From JACVRW01 sp034664085 (GTDB lineage Bacteria > Actinomycetota > Thermoleophilia > Solirubrobacterales > Thermoleophilaceae), in assembly GCA_034664085.1 (NCBI GenBank), contig JAXDII010000075.1, forward strand, positions 1 through 64,000: DNA of 64,000 nucleotides, written 5' to 3'. Of this stretch, positions 17,417 through 25,694 are shown piece after piece (the stretch's first letter is position 1; each line of letters opens with the position of its first letter). Under the pieces are notes generated by a model, which saw only the letters and a list, made by a program, of their open reading frames with translations, had not been told where the DNA came from and searched no databases. A program made the position numbers and the translations under genes.

Positions 17417-18493
17417 CTAGGGCGCGACCGTCACCGGAATCCGCTCGACGGCGTTGTTCGCGTACCCCTTGAGGTTCCACGCCGGGTCGAGCGGCTGGGT
17501 GTTGCCGGCGGCGTCGGTGGCGCGCGAGCAGAGCTCGTGCTCGCCGGCGGCCGCGTCCCAGTCGAAGCGCCAGCCGCGCCAGGCCGCGGCGCCGAGCGGC
17601 TGTTCCAGGCCGGCGTCGGCGAAGCTGGCCCCGCCATCTGTGGACACCTCCACTCGCTCGATCGGGCCGTGGCCCGACCAGGCGCGGCCGATCAGGGTGA
17701 CCGGGCCGGGCTCGAGATAGCGCTCGCGGCTCATGAAGTCGGGCACCCCGGGCGGCACCATCAGCGAGCGTGGCAGCATCCGGGTGACCGCCTCGCCGGC
17801 CTCGCCGTCGGCGCCGTACATCCGGTACCCGACGGCGTTCTGGTAGCCCTGGAAGGGCTCCTCGAGCAGCGTGATGCGCGCCAGCCACTTGACGTTGGTC
17901 ATGCCGTACCAGCCGGGCACCACCAGCCGCAGCGGAAAGCCGTGCTGCGGCGGCAGCGGCGACCCGTTCATCTCCCAGGCCAGCAGCGCGCCCTCTGCGT
18001 CGGCCACCGACAGCGAGCGCTCGTACGCCTGCGGCTCGCCGCCCTCGATGCCGCGATCGAGGCCCGCGAACACGGCCTCCACGGCCCCCGGCCGCACGCC
18101 CGCCTCCGCGAGCAGCGGCGCGAGCGGCGTGCCGCCCCACTCCGCGGTGCCCACGGCCTCGGTCAGCCAGGGCTGGCTGAGCGGACGCGGGGCCAGGAGC
18201 GCGCGGCCGTTGCCGGCGCACTCGAACGTGACGGGCATGGCGACCCGCTCGCGCTGCCTCAGGTCGTCGAGCGACAGGCTCAGCGGCCGCTCCACCGCGC
18301 CGCCCACCTCGAGCCGGAAGTCGTCCGCATCCACGGCGGGGATGTCGTAGTGGATCAGCAGGTAGTGCAGCCCCGGCGGGGTGATCGGGTAGCGCAGCGC
18401 CTCCAGCGGGAGAGCGTGGTTGCGCACCGCGAGCCGCAGCTCGGCCGGCGTGATGTCCTCGCCGGCGACCGTGCCCTCGGGGACGGCGTCCAT
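17417..18493 (-). CDS. sulfite oxidase-family molybdopterin oxidoreductase
   Basis: A molybdopterin enzyme of the sulfite oxidase family. The 358-residue protein has the N-terminal Mo-pterin domain with the Mo-ligand Cys92 in TFECAGNGR. PQHGFPLRLVVPGWYGM follows, then NVKWLARI, and a C-terminal Mo-co dimerisation domain (about 245-358) of immunoglobulin type. There is no heme domain and no Tat or Sec signal, so it is probably cytoplasmic. The substrate could be sulfite or another oxo compound. It lies 5 bp after gcvPB, an unusual neighbour; a functional link to glycine cleavage is not evident. Confidence 0.9.
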   Translation of the reverse strand: MDAVPEGTVAGEDITPAELRLAVRNHALPLEALRYPITPPGLHYLLIHYDIPAVDADDFRLEVGGAVERPLSLSLDDLRQRERVAMPVTFECAGNGRALLAPRPLSQPWLTEAVGTAEWGGTPLAPLLAEAGVRPGAVEAVFAGLDRGIEGGEPQAYERSLSVADAEGALLAWEMNGSPLPPQHGFPLRLVVPGWYGMTNVKWLARITLLEEPFQGYQNAVGYRMYGADGEAGEAVTRMLPRSLMVPPGVPDFMSRERYLEPGPVTLIGRAWSGHGPIERVEVSTDGGASFADAGLEQPLGAAAWRGWRFDWDAAAGEHELCSRATDAAGNTQPLDPAWNLKGYANNAVERIPVTVAP

Positions 18494-18498
18494 GGCCG

Positions 18499-20013
18499 CT
18501 ACTCGCCCTCGGGGCGCCAGCGGACCACGGGGCGCTTGGCCGCGCCGGCCTCGTCCAGCCGGCGCACGGGCGTCGTATAGGGCGCGTTCTGGGCGATCTC
18601 CGGGTCCTCGGCGGCCTCCTCCAGGATCGCGCGCACCACGTCGGCGAACTGGTCGAGCCGCTCCTTGGTCTCCGTCTCGGTCGGCTCGATCATCAGCGCC
18701 TCGTCCACCAGCAGCGGGAAGTACACCGTCGGCGGGTGCACGCCGTGGTCGAGCATCCGCTTGGCGATGTCGACCGTCCTGATCCCCAGCTTCTCCTTGG
18801 CCCCGGTGCCCGAGAGCACGAACTCGTGCATGCAGGTGCGGTCGAAGGCGATCGGCAGGTACTCGGCGATGCCCTCCTCGGCGAGGCGCGCCTTGAGGTA
18901 GTTGGCGTTCAGGACCGCCACCTGGGAGGCGTCCTTGAGGCCGTCGCCGCCCAGCGACCGGATGTAGGCATACGAGCGCACGAACACGCCGAAGTTGCCC
19001 TGGAACCCGCGCAGCTTGCCGATCGACTTGGGCCGGTCGTAGTCGAGGTCGAAGCGCCCGGCGCCGTTGTCGCCGCCGCGGCGGATCACCTGCGGGCTCG
19101 GCAGGAACGGCTCGATCCGGTCCGACACCGCGATCGGGCCGGCGCCGGGGCCGCCGCCGCCGTGCGGCTGCGTGAAGGTCTTGTGCAGGTTGTAGTGCAC
19201 GATGTCGAACCCCATGTCGCCGGGGCGGGCGATGCCCATCACCGCGTTCAGGTTGGCCCCGTCGTAGTAGAGCGTCGCGCCGACTCCGTGCACGATGCGC
19301 GCGATCTCCTCGATGTTGCGGTCGAACAGCCCGAGCGTGTTGGGGTTGGTGAGCATCAGGCACGCCACGTCGTCGGTGGCCTTGGCGCGCAGGTCGTCGA
19401 GGTCGACCCCGCCGTCGGGCGCGGTGCCGACCTTGACCACCTCGTAGCCCGCCATCGTCACGGTCGCCGGGTTGGTGCCGTGCGCCGTGTCCGGGGTGAG
19501 CACCTTCGTCTTGTGCTCGCCGCGCTCCTCGTGGTAGGCGCGCGTCAGCAGCAGGCCGGCCAGTTCGCCGTGCGAGCCGGCGCTCGGCTGGAGCGACACG
19601 TGCGGCAGCCCGGCGATCTCTCCGAGCGCGTCCTGGAGGCGCCACATCAGCTCGAGCGCACCCTGGGCGTACTCGGGGTCCTGCAGCGGGTGCAGGCGCG
19701 CGTGGCCGGGCAGCGCCGCCACGCGTTCGTGGAGCTTCGGATTGTGCTTCATCGTGCACGACCCGAGCGGGTAGAAGCCCTCGTCGAGGTGGAAGTTCTT
19801 CGACGACAGCGTCACGTAGTGGCGCACCAGCTCGGGCTCGGTGATCTCGGGCAGCTCCGCGGGGCGCTCGCGCAGCTGCGACGCCGGCAGCAGCTCGGAC
19901 ACGTCCACCTCGGGCACGTCGGCCCGGGGCGCGACGAAGGCGCGCCGGCCGGCGCGCGAGCGCTCGAAGACCGTGACGGTCTGCTCCCCCGCGCGCGGGT
20001 CCAGCTCGGTCAC
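18499..20013 (-). CDS. gcvPB: glycine dehydrogenase (decarboxylating) subunit 2
   Basis: This is the beta subunit of the two-subunit P-protein, which decarboxylates glycine and passes the aminomethyl group to lipoyl-GcvH. The 504-residue protein carries the PLP-lysine motif NLHKTFTQPHGGGGPGAG. It also has PLGSCTMKHNPK near the N-terminus and TPDTAHGTNPATV. Length matches bacterial GcvPB. The GTG start overlaps the gcvPA stop (GTGA), implying stoichiometric translation of both subunits. Confidence 0.96.
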   Translation of the reverse strand: MTELDPRAGEQTVTVFERSRAGRRAFVAPRADVPEVDVSELLPASQLRERPAELPEITEPELVRHYVTLSSKNFHLDEGFYPLGSCTMKHNPKLHERVAALPGHARLHPLQDPEYAQGALELMWRLQDALGEIAGLPHVSLQPSAGSHGELAGLLLTRAYHEERGEHKTKVLTPDTAHGTNPATVTMAGYEVVKVGTAPDGGVDLDDLRAKATDDVACLMLTNPNTLGLFDRNIEEIARIVHGVGATLYYDGANLNAVMGIARPGDMGFDIVHYNLHKTFTQPHGGGGPGAGPIAVSDRIEPFLPSPQVIRRGGDNGAGRFDLDYDRPKSIGKLRGFQGNFGVFVRSYAYIRSLGGDGLKDASQVAVLNANYLKARLAEEGIAEYLPIAFDRTCMHEFVLSGTGAKEKLGIRTVDIAKRMLDHGVHPPTVYFPLLVDEALMIEPTETETKERLDQFADVVRAILEEAAEDPEIAQNAPYTTPVRRLDEAGAAKRPVVRWRPEGE

Positions 20014-21353
20014 GCCGCCACCCCGGTGCGCGCGCCCGCCAGCGCGGCAAGCCGGTCGATGTCCTGCCTGGTGCGCCGTTCGGTGACCGCCACCAGCAGG
20101 CCGTCCTCGTACTCGGGGTAGTCGCGCCCGAGCCGGTAGCCCGGGTTGACGCGCTCCGCTCGCGCACGCTCGAAGAGGCCGTCGATGTCGGGCACGCGCA
20201 CGGCGAACTCGCGGACCACCGGGCCCGGGTTGATCGCCTCCAGCCCGAGCGCCTCGCGTGCGTAGTGCGTGCGGCGCAGCATCAGCTCCGCCAGCTCGAC
20301 GATCCCGCGTCTGCCGAGCCAGGACAGGTAGACGACGCCCGCGAGCGCGTTGAGCGCCTGGGCGGTGCAGATGTTGTGGGTCGCCTTCTCGCGCCGGATG
20401 TGCTGCTCGCGCGTCTGCAGCGTCAGCACGAAGCCGCGCTTGCCGTCCACGTCGCGTGTCTCCCCCGCGATCCGGCCGGGCATCTTGCGCAGGAAGCGCT
20501 CGCCGGCGGCGAAGAAGCCGAACGAGGGGCCCCCGAAGTCGAGCCGGTTGCCCAGCGTCTGGCCCTCGCCCACGCAGATGTCGACGCCCTGCTCTCCCGG
20601 CGGCCGCAGGATCCCCAGCGGCAGCGGGTCGGCGGCGCAGACGACCAGCGCGCCGGTGCGGCTGCCCGCCTCGGCCAGCTCGCCGAGCTCCTCGACGGTG
20701 CCGAGGAAGTTGGGCTGCTGCACGAACACCGCCGCCGTGTCGTCGTCGACGGCCGCGGCCAGTGCCGCGACGTCGGTGGCCCCCTCGCCGGTGAGCGGCA
20801 CCTCCTCGACCTCCATGCCGTATCCGACCGCGTGGGTGCGCAGCGCGGCGCGCGAGTGCGGGTGGAGCCCGCGGCTGGCCACCAGCCTCGTCCGGCGCGT
20901 CTCCAGCTTGGCCAGGTAGCCCGCGGCGGCGACCGCGCTGGGGCCCTCGTACACCGAGGCGTTCGAGACCGGCAGCCCGGTCAGCTCGGAGATCGCCGTC
21001 TGGAACTCGAACATCACCTGCAGCCCGCCCTGGGAGATCTCGGGCTGGTAGGGCGTGTACGGGGTAAGGAACTCCGACCGCGACAGCAGGTTGTCGATCA
21101 GCGCCGGCACGTAGTGGTCGTACATGCCGGCGCCGAGGAACGTGACCTCGTCGTCGGCGTGCCGGTTGCGCGCCGCCAGCCCGGCCAGGTAGTCGTAGAC
21201 CTCCTGCTCCGACTGCCCCGCCGGGAGGTCGATCTCGCGCCCGAGGCGGACCGACTCCGGGACGTCAGCGAACAGGTCGTCGAGCGAGCCGGCGCCGATC
21301 GCGCCGAGCATCGCCTCGAGGTCCTGATCGGTGACAGACGTGTAACGGCTCAA
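20010..21353 (-). CDS. gcvPA: glycine dehydrogenase (decarboxylating) subunit 1
   Basis: This is the alpha subunit of P-protein. The 447-residue protein begins LSRYTSVTDQDLEAML and has FLGAGMYDHYVPALID, FLTPYTPYQPEISQGGLQ and TREQHIRREKATHNICTAQAL, all typical of the family. I chose the TTG at 21353, which overlaps the gcvH stop (TTGA) and gives the normal family length; the frame upstream runs antisense-like through gcvH and is not conserved. Confidence 0.95.
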   Translation of the reverse strand: MSRYTSVTDQDLEAMLGAIGAGSLDDLFADVPESVRLGREIDLPAGQSEQEVYDYLAGLAARNRHADDEVTFLGAGMYDHYVPALIDNLLSRSEFLTPYTPYQPEISQGGLQVMFEFQTAISELTGLPVSNASVYEGPSAVAAAGYLAKLETRRTRLVASRGLHPHSRAALRTHAVGYGMEVEEVPLTGEGATDVAALAAAVDDDTAAVFVQQPNFLGTVEELGELAEAGSRTGALVVCAADPLPLGILRPPGEQGVDICVGEGQTLGNRLDFGGPSFGFFAAGERFLRKMPGRIAGETRDVDGKRGFVLTLQTREQHIRREKATHNICTAQALNALAGVVYLSWLGRRGIVELAELMLRRTHYAREALGLEAINPGPVVREFAVRVPDIDGLFERARAERVNPGYRLGRDYPEYEDGLLVAVTERRTRQDIDRLAALAGARTGVAA

Positions 21354-21733
21354 AGAAGTTCCCTGTAGGCCTTCACATCTAGCAGGGAGTCCACCTCGGA
21401 CGGGTCGGTCAGCCGGACCTTCACCATCCAGCCCTCTCCATAGGGATCGTCGTTGATCTTCTCGGGTGAATCGGCGAGCGCCTCGTTGACCTCGACGATC
21501 TCGCCCGACAGCGGCGAGAACACGTCGGAGACGGCCTTCACGGACTCCACCTCGGCGTACGCCTGGTCCTTCGAGACGCGCGTGCCGACCTCGGGCGGGT
21601 CGAAGAACACGACCTCCCCGAGCGCGTCCTGGGCGTACCACGTGATCCCGAACGTCGCCTGGTCGCCCTCGATCCGCGCCCAGTCGTGCTCGGCGTGGTA
21701 CTTGAGGTCATCCGGATAGCTGGCCTCAGCCAC
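21350..21733 (-). CDS. gcvH: glycine cleavage system H protein
   Basis: GcvH is the lipoyl carrier that shuttles the aminomethyl group between P-, T- and L-proteins. The 127-residue protein shows HAEHDWARIEG at the N-terminus and the lipoylation Lys66 in VESVKAVSD. GEIVEVNEAL and the C-terminal GEGWMVKVRL follow. The start is GTG at 21733 with AAAGGA about 8 nt upstream. It sits 21 bp after gcvT. No glycine riboswitch fits in this gap or anywhere in the run. Confidence 0.96.
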   Translation of the reverse strand: MAEASYPDDLKYHAEHDWARIEGDQATFGITWYAQDALGEVVFFDPPEVGTRVSKDQAYAEVESVKAVSDVFSPLSGEIVEVNEALADSPEKINDDPYGEGWMVKVRLTDPSEVDSLLDVKAYRELL

Positions 21734-21754
21734 TTGGTTCCTTTCGATAGCCCA

Positions 21755-22885
21755 TCACTGCGCGCCCGGCCGAGCCGGGCGCCTGTGCCCGACGAGCGGT
21801 TTCTCCCGCACTTCGGCGGGGCGCATCTTGCCGCGCACGTCGACCTCGATGGACGTGCCGGGTGCGGCGTCGGCCGCCGGCACGTACGCCATGCCGATGC
21901 CGGTCTCGAGGCAGGGCGAGAGGCTCCCGCTCGTGACGACGCCGTGGCCGTGCGGCGCGATGACCGGGTTGTCCTGGCGCGGAATGCCGGGACCGGTGAA
22001 TGCGAACGGCACCAGCATCTGCTCCGGCGCGGCCGCGGCGAGCGCCTCGGCGCCGATGAAGCCGGTGTCGAGCTTGCAGCACCAGCCCAGCCCCGCCTCG
22101 ATCGGATTGCGGTCCTCTGAGAGGTCGTTGCCGTACAGGTGGAAGCAGGCCTCCAGCCGCAGCGTGTAGCGGGCGCCCAGCCCGGCCGGGCGCACGCCCT
22201 CGCCGAGCAGTGCGTCCCAGACGGCGGGTGCGGCGTCCGGCGCCAGGAGCAGCTCGCAACCGTCCTCCCCGGTGTAGCCGGTGCCGCAGACCAGCGCGTC
22301 GGCCCCCGCCACGCTCAGCTCGGCGGTGCGCATGCGGGCCGGCAGCTCGCCCTCGGCCAGGCCGGCGAGCGCAGCCCGCGCATGCGGCCCCTGGACGGCG
22401 ATCATCGCCCAGCCGGCGTGGGCGTCCGCGACCTCGACGTCGAAGTCCTCGGCGTGCTCGCGAAACCAGGCGAGGTCCTTCTCGTGGTTGGCGGCGTTCG
22501 TGACCGTGAGGAAGCGGCCCTGCGGGCGGCGATAGGTGAAGAGGTCGTCCAGCACGCCCCCGTCCTGGCGGCAGAGGACCGAGTACTGGGCGCCGTGCTC
22601 GGGCAGCTTGGTGACGTCGTTGGAGAGCAGGCGCTGGAGGAACCGCTCCGCGTCGGGTCCAGAGGTCTCGATCTCGCCCATGTGCGACACGTCGAACATG
22701 CCCGCTCCGGTGCGGACCTGCACGTGCTCGGCGCGGATGCCTTCGTACTGCACCGGCATGTCCCAGCCCGCGAACGGAATGAGCTTCGCCCCCGCCCTCT
22801 GATGGCGGTCGTACAGGGGCGTGCGGCGGGGTGTGTCGGCGGCCTGACCCAAGCGCCCCGAGAGGCTACCTACCGCGTCCGTCAC
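21755..22885 (-). CDS. gcvT: aminomethyltransferase (glycine cleavage T protein)
   Basis: GcvT transfers the methylene group from aminomethyl-GcvH to tetrahydrofolate, releasing ammonia. The 376-residue protein has AKLIPFAGWDMPVQYEG, FDVSHMGEIE, the folate-site TGYTGEDGCELL and RLEACFHLYGNDL. I chose the GTG at 22885, which overlaps the stop of the peptidase gene (GTGA) and leaves about 25 residues before the conserved TPLYDRH. The last dozen or so residues are a Pro/Arg tail outside the conserved fold. Confidence 0.94.
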   Translation of the reverse strand: MTDAVGSLSGRLGQAADTPRRTPLYDRHQRAGAKLIPFAGWDMPVQYEGIRAEHVQVRTGAGMFDVSHMGEIETSGPDAERFLQRLLSNDVTKLPEHGAQYSVLCRQDGGVLDDLFTYRRPQGRFLTVTNAANHEKDLAWFREHAEDFDVEVADAHAGWAMIAVQGPHARAALAGLAEGELPARMRTAELSVAGADALVCGTGYTGEDGCELLLAPDAAPAVWDALLGEGVRPAGLGARYTLRLEACFHLYGNDLSEDRNPIEAGLGWCCKLDTGFIGAEALAAAAPEQMLVPFAFTGPGIPRQDNPVIAPHGHGVVTSGSLSPCLETGIGMAYVPAADAAPGTSIEVDVRGKMRPAEVREKPLVGHRRPARPGAQ

Positions 22886-24000
22886 GCATCGAGGAGGGCG
22901 GCGGCCAGCGCCAGCGCCACCTCGGCGCGGGTTCGCAGCGACTCGGCGCTGACCCATTCGTGCGGGGCGTGAGCGCCGCCGCCGCGCGGCCCGAGGCCGT
23001 CGATCGTGAGCGGAACGGCGGTCGCGATGTGGCTGGCGTCGCTGGCGCCGCCGCGCTCGGACGCCACCAGCGGGCGGCCGAGCCTGGCCGCCGCGTCGCC
23101 GAGCACGCCGGCGGTCGCGCTGCGCGTGTCCATCCCCGGCCAGGCGCGCACGAGCGCTGACTCGATCGCCACCTCGTCGACCTCGTCCGGCACGGCGTCC
23201 AGGACCGGCTGGAAGGCCTCCAGGCTGTCGGCGCGCAGGTCGCAGACCAGCTCGCCGTGCGGCGGCACCACGTTGAAGGCCTCACCGGAGCGCAGGATCG
23301 TGGGCACGGCCGTCAGCCGGTCCGGCCCCGCCGGGTCGCTGCGCGCCGCCACCCGCTGCGCGACGTCGGCCAGCGCCAGCAGGGCGCTGCGGCCCTTGTG
23401 CGGCGCGGAGCCGGAGTGCGCCGGACGGCCCTGGGCCTGCACCTGCAGCGTGCCGGCCGCCTTGCGCCGCACGATCACGGCGTCGTGGCCCTGGGCGTCG
23501 ACCTCGCCGGCCTCGAAGCAGAGGCACGCGTCGAAGCCGCGGAAGCGCTCGGTGTGGCCGAACGCCACGGTTCGCCACTCCTCGTCGTTCACCAGCAGGA
23601 TCGCGGCCTCCGCGTAGAGCTCCGGGCGTCCGGCGAGCTCGCGCATCAGCCCCAGCGCGAGCGCCACGCCGCCCTTCATGTCGACCGTGCCGGAGCCGAT
23701 CAGGCGGTCCCCGTCGCGCTCCAGCGGGCGGTGGCCGTCGTGCGCCACCACCGTGTCGAGGTGGCCCACCAGCACGAGCCGCCTGGAGCCCGTCCCGCTC
23801 AGGCGCCCGATCAGGTCGGGGGCGTGGCCGGGGGTCGAGCACGGCACCCGCTCGGGCTGCGCCTCGGGCGGCAGGAAGGCGGTGCAGAGCGCGACGGCCT
23901 CCTCGGCCCCCGCCACGTCGCCGGAGGGCGTGGAGACCGCCACCAGGGCCTCGAGCTCGCGCTCGGCGACGACGGCGAGCCGATCCGCGGAGTCGCTCAC
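22882..24000 (-). CDS. M20-family metallopeptidase/deacylase (ArgE/DapE/CPG2-like)
   Basis: This is a two-zinc M20-family amidohydrolase. The 372-residue protein has GHLDTVV with the first zinc His and Asp, SGTVDMKGGVAL with the bridging Asp, and VNDEEWRT with the catalytic Glu pair. A dimerisation domain follows (QAQGRPAHSGSAPHKG). The substrate is unknown; succinyl-diaminopimelate, acetylornithine and C-terminal glutamate peptides are all processed by relatives. The GTG at 24000 overlaps the GNAT stop. Its position between ftsZ and gcvT makes a wall-related peptide plausible but unproven. Confidence 0.85.
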   Translation of the reverse strand: MSDSADRLAVVAERELEALVAVSTPSGDVAGAEEAVALCTAFLPPEAQPERVPCSTPGHAPDLIGRLSGTGSRRLVLVGHLDTVVAHDGHRPLERDGDRLIGSGTVDMKGGVALALGLMRELAGRPELYAEAAILLVNDEEWRTVAFGHTERFRGFDACLCFEAGEVDAQGHDAVIVRRKAAGTLQVQAQGRPAHSGSAPHKGRSALLALADVAQRVAARSDPAGPDRLTAVPTILRSGEAFNVVPPHGELVCDLRADSLEAFQPVLDAVPDEVDEVAIESALVRAWPGMDTRSATAGVLGDAAARLGRPLVASERGGASDASHIATAVPLTIDGLGPRGGGAHAPHEWVSAESLRTRAEVALALAAALLDA

Positions 24001-24428
24001 AAGCTGCGGGCAAAGTGGAAGCTGGTGATGCGCATGCCGGTGTTGAGGTAGAGCCGGTGCGCGTCCAGCCGGTTGGCCTCCACGCCCGAATCGAGGTGCA
24101 GGGCCGCGCAGCCGAGCCGCTTGGCCTCCTCGGCGCACCACTCGAGCAGCGCGCGCCCCATGCCCCGCCGCCTGCCGTCGGGATGGGTGGACAGGTCGTC
24201 CACGTAGACGACATGCCCCCATGCGAGGTTGTTCAGCTCTCGGAAGCCCGCCACGGCGAGGCAGCGGGCGTCCTCGAAGGCCCCCACGATGCGGTAGCCC
24301 TCGGGCCGCTGCACCTCGTCCACGCGGCGCACGAAGTCCGCCTCGTCCTCGCAGTGGGTGCGTAGCGCGCGCATGGCCTCGAAGGCCAGCGCGGTCTCGC
24401 CCGCCCCTATCTCGCGGAGCTGGGTCAG
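23997..24428 (-). CDS. GNAT-family N-acetyltransferase
   Basis: An acetyl-CoA-dependent acetyltransferase of unknown substrate. The acetyl-CoA-binding motif DDLSTHPDGRRRGMGRALL is clear, followed by LYLNTGM near the end. An ATG at 24374 would give 125 residues but omit strand 1 and helix 1 of the fold. Eighteen more in-frame codons upstream (TQLREIGAGETALAFEA) fit those elements. The only initiation-like codon there is CTG at 24428, which overlaps the ftsZ stop as CTGA, like the ATGA and GTGA junctions around it. I therefore prefer the 143-residue form. Confidence 0.75.
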   Translation of the reverse strand: MTQLREIGAGETALAFEAMRALRTHCEDEADFVRRVDEVQRPEGYRIVGAFEDARCLAVAGFRELNNLAWGHVVYVDDLSTHPDGRRRGMGRALLEWCAEEAKRLGCAALHLDSGVEANRLDAHRLYLNTGMRITSFHFARSL

Positions 24429-25513
24429 TCCTTCAAAAACGACGGCACGTCGATGTCGTCGTCCGAGATCTCGAGCGAGGCCCGCTGCCGGTCGTCCATC
24501 TTCACGTCGCGGCGGCGCGGCTCGCGGCGCCGGCCCGTGGAGTCCTCGGAGAACAGCGGCATGCGGTTGGGCCGCTCGAACCCGGTGGCGATGACGGTCA
24601 CCCGGACCGAGTCGGTGAGGGCGTCGTCGACGACCGCGCCGAAGATGATGTTCGAGTTCTGGTCCGCGGCGCCCTGGATGATCTCAGCGGCCTCGTTGAC
24701 CTCGAACAGCCCGAGGTCGGCGCCGCCGGTGATGTTCAGCAAGATCCCCGTGGCGCCCTCGACCGACTGCTCGAGCAGCGGGCTCGAGACGGCGTTCTTG
24801 GCCGCCTCGGCGGCGCGGTTCTCGCCGGAGGCCTCGCCGATGCCCATCAGCGCCGACCCCGCGTCCTGCATGATCGTGCGCACGTCGGCGAAGTCGAGGT
24901 TGATGAGGCCAGGCGTGGTGATTAAATCGGTGATGCCCTGCACGCCCTGGCCGAGCACGGCGTCGGCCTCGCGGAAGGCGTCGAGGATGCTGGTGCGGCG
25001 CTCCACCACGGCAAGCAGCTTCTCGTTCGGGATCACGATCATCGTGTCCACCTGCTCGCGCAGGCGGTCGATGCCGTCCACCGCCTGGCGCATGCGCTGC
25101 GAGCCCTCGAAGTCGAACGGCTTGGTGACCACGCCGACGGTGAGCGCGCCGACCTCCTGCTTGGAGACCTCCGCGATCACGGGCGCTGCACCGGTTCCGG
25201 TGCCGCCGCCCTCGCCGGCCGTCACGAACACCATGTCAGCGCCCTTGAGCGCCTCCTTGATCTCGTCGCGACTCTCGTTGGCGGCGCCGTACCCGACCTC
25301 CGGGTCTGCGCCCGCTCCCAGTCCGCGCGTGAGCTGATCGCCGATCTGCAGCTTGATGTCGGCGTCGCACATCTGCAGCGCCTGGGCGTCTGTGTTGACG
25401 GCGATGAACTCCACGCCCTTGAGGCCCGCGTCCACCATCCGATTGACGGCGTTGGTGCCGCCGCCGCCGATTCCGACGACCTTGATAACCGCCAGATAGC
25501 TGCCCGTGTCCAT
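24425..25513 (-). CDS. ftsZ: cell division protein FtsZ
   Basis: FtsZ is the tubulin-like GTPase forming the division ring. The 362-residue protein has VGIGGGGTNAVNRM near the N-terminus, the tubulin signature GGGTGTGAAPV, and the usual NLDFADVRTIM T7-loop region. A short charged linker leads to the conserved C-terminal peptide DIDVPSFLKD, which normally binds membrane anchors. No ftsA is present, as in other Actinomycetota, so another anchor such as SepF is expected elsewhere. The ATG at 25513 has a GAAGGG upstream. It has its own promoter in the preceding gap. Confidence 0.98.
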   Translation of the reverse strand: MDTGSYLAVIKVVGIGGGGTNAVNRMVDAGLKGVEFIAVNTDAQALQMCDADIKLQIGDQLTRGLGAGADPEVGYGAANESRDEIKEALKGADMVFVTAGEGGGTGTGAAPVIAEVSKQEVGALTVGVVTKPFDFEGSQRMRQAVDGIDRLREQVDTMIVIPNEKLLAVVERRTSILDAFREADAVLGQGVQGITDLITTPGLINLDFADVRTIMQDAGSALMGIGEASGENRAAEAAKNAVSSPLLEQSVEGATGILLNITGGADLGLFEVNEAAEIIQGAADQNSNIIFGAVVDDALTDSVRVTVIATGFERPNRMPLFSEDSTGRRREPRRRDVKMDDRQRASLEISDDDIDVPSFLKD

Positions 25514-25583
25514 GAGGGTTTTCCCTTCTGCCTTCCTAAGCTCAAGCGGGAATCGAGGGTTCCCGGTTCCCCGCAAGCATCGG

Positions 25584-25613
25584 ACTGTAGGCGGCATTCC
25601 GCGAATGTGTCAA
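25584..25613 (-). promoter_or_regulatory. promoter of ftsZ
   Basis: The minus strand has a perfect -35 TTGACA (25613-25608), an 18-bp spacer and TACAGT (25589-25584) as -10. This predicts a 5' untranslated region of about 64 nt before the ftsZ ATG. It lies in the largest gap of the cluster (25514-25694), so ftsZ can be expressed apart from the upstream mra genes. Confidence 0.65.
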
Positions 25614-25637
25614 CCGCTTCCGCAACAAATCGTGCAT

Positions 25638-25661
25638 CTCGACCCTTGAGTCAGGGTTGAG
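25638..25661 (-). terminator. imperfect inverted repeat between ftsQ and ftsZ
   Basis: CTCAACCCT and AGGGTCGAG pair at eight of nine positions around a six-base loop, 33 bp after the ftsQ stop and just upstream of the ftsZ -35. No T-run follows. It may be a weak terminator of ftsQ or an operator for the ftsZ promoter. Confidence 0.35.
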
Positions 25662-25694
25662 CCTTTGCCCAAGTCTCGACCGTTACTCGAGGCT

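Noticed and set aside
21734..22885. A glycine riboswitch for the gcv genes
   Set aside because: The genes overlap or are separated by about 20 bp, so there is no room for an aptamer.
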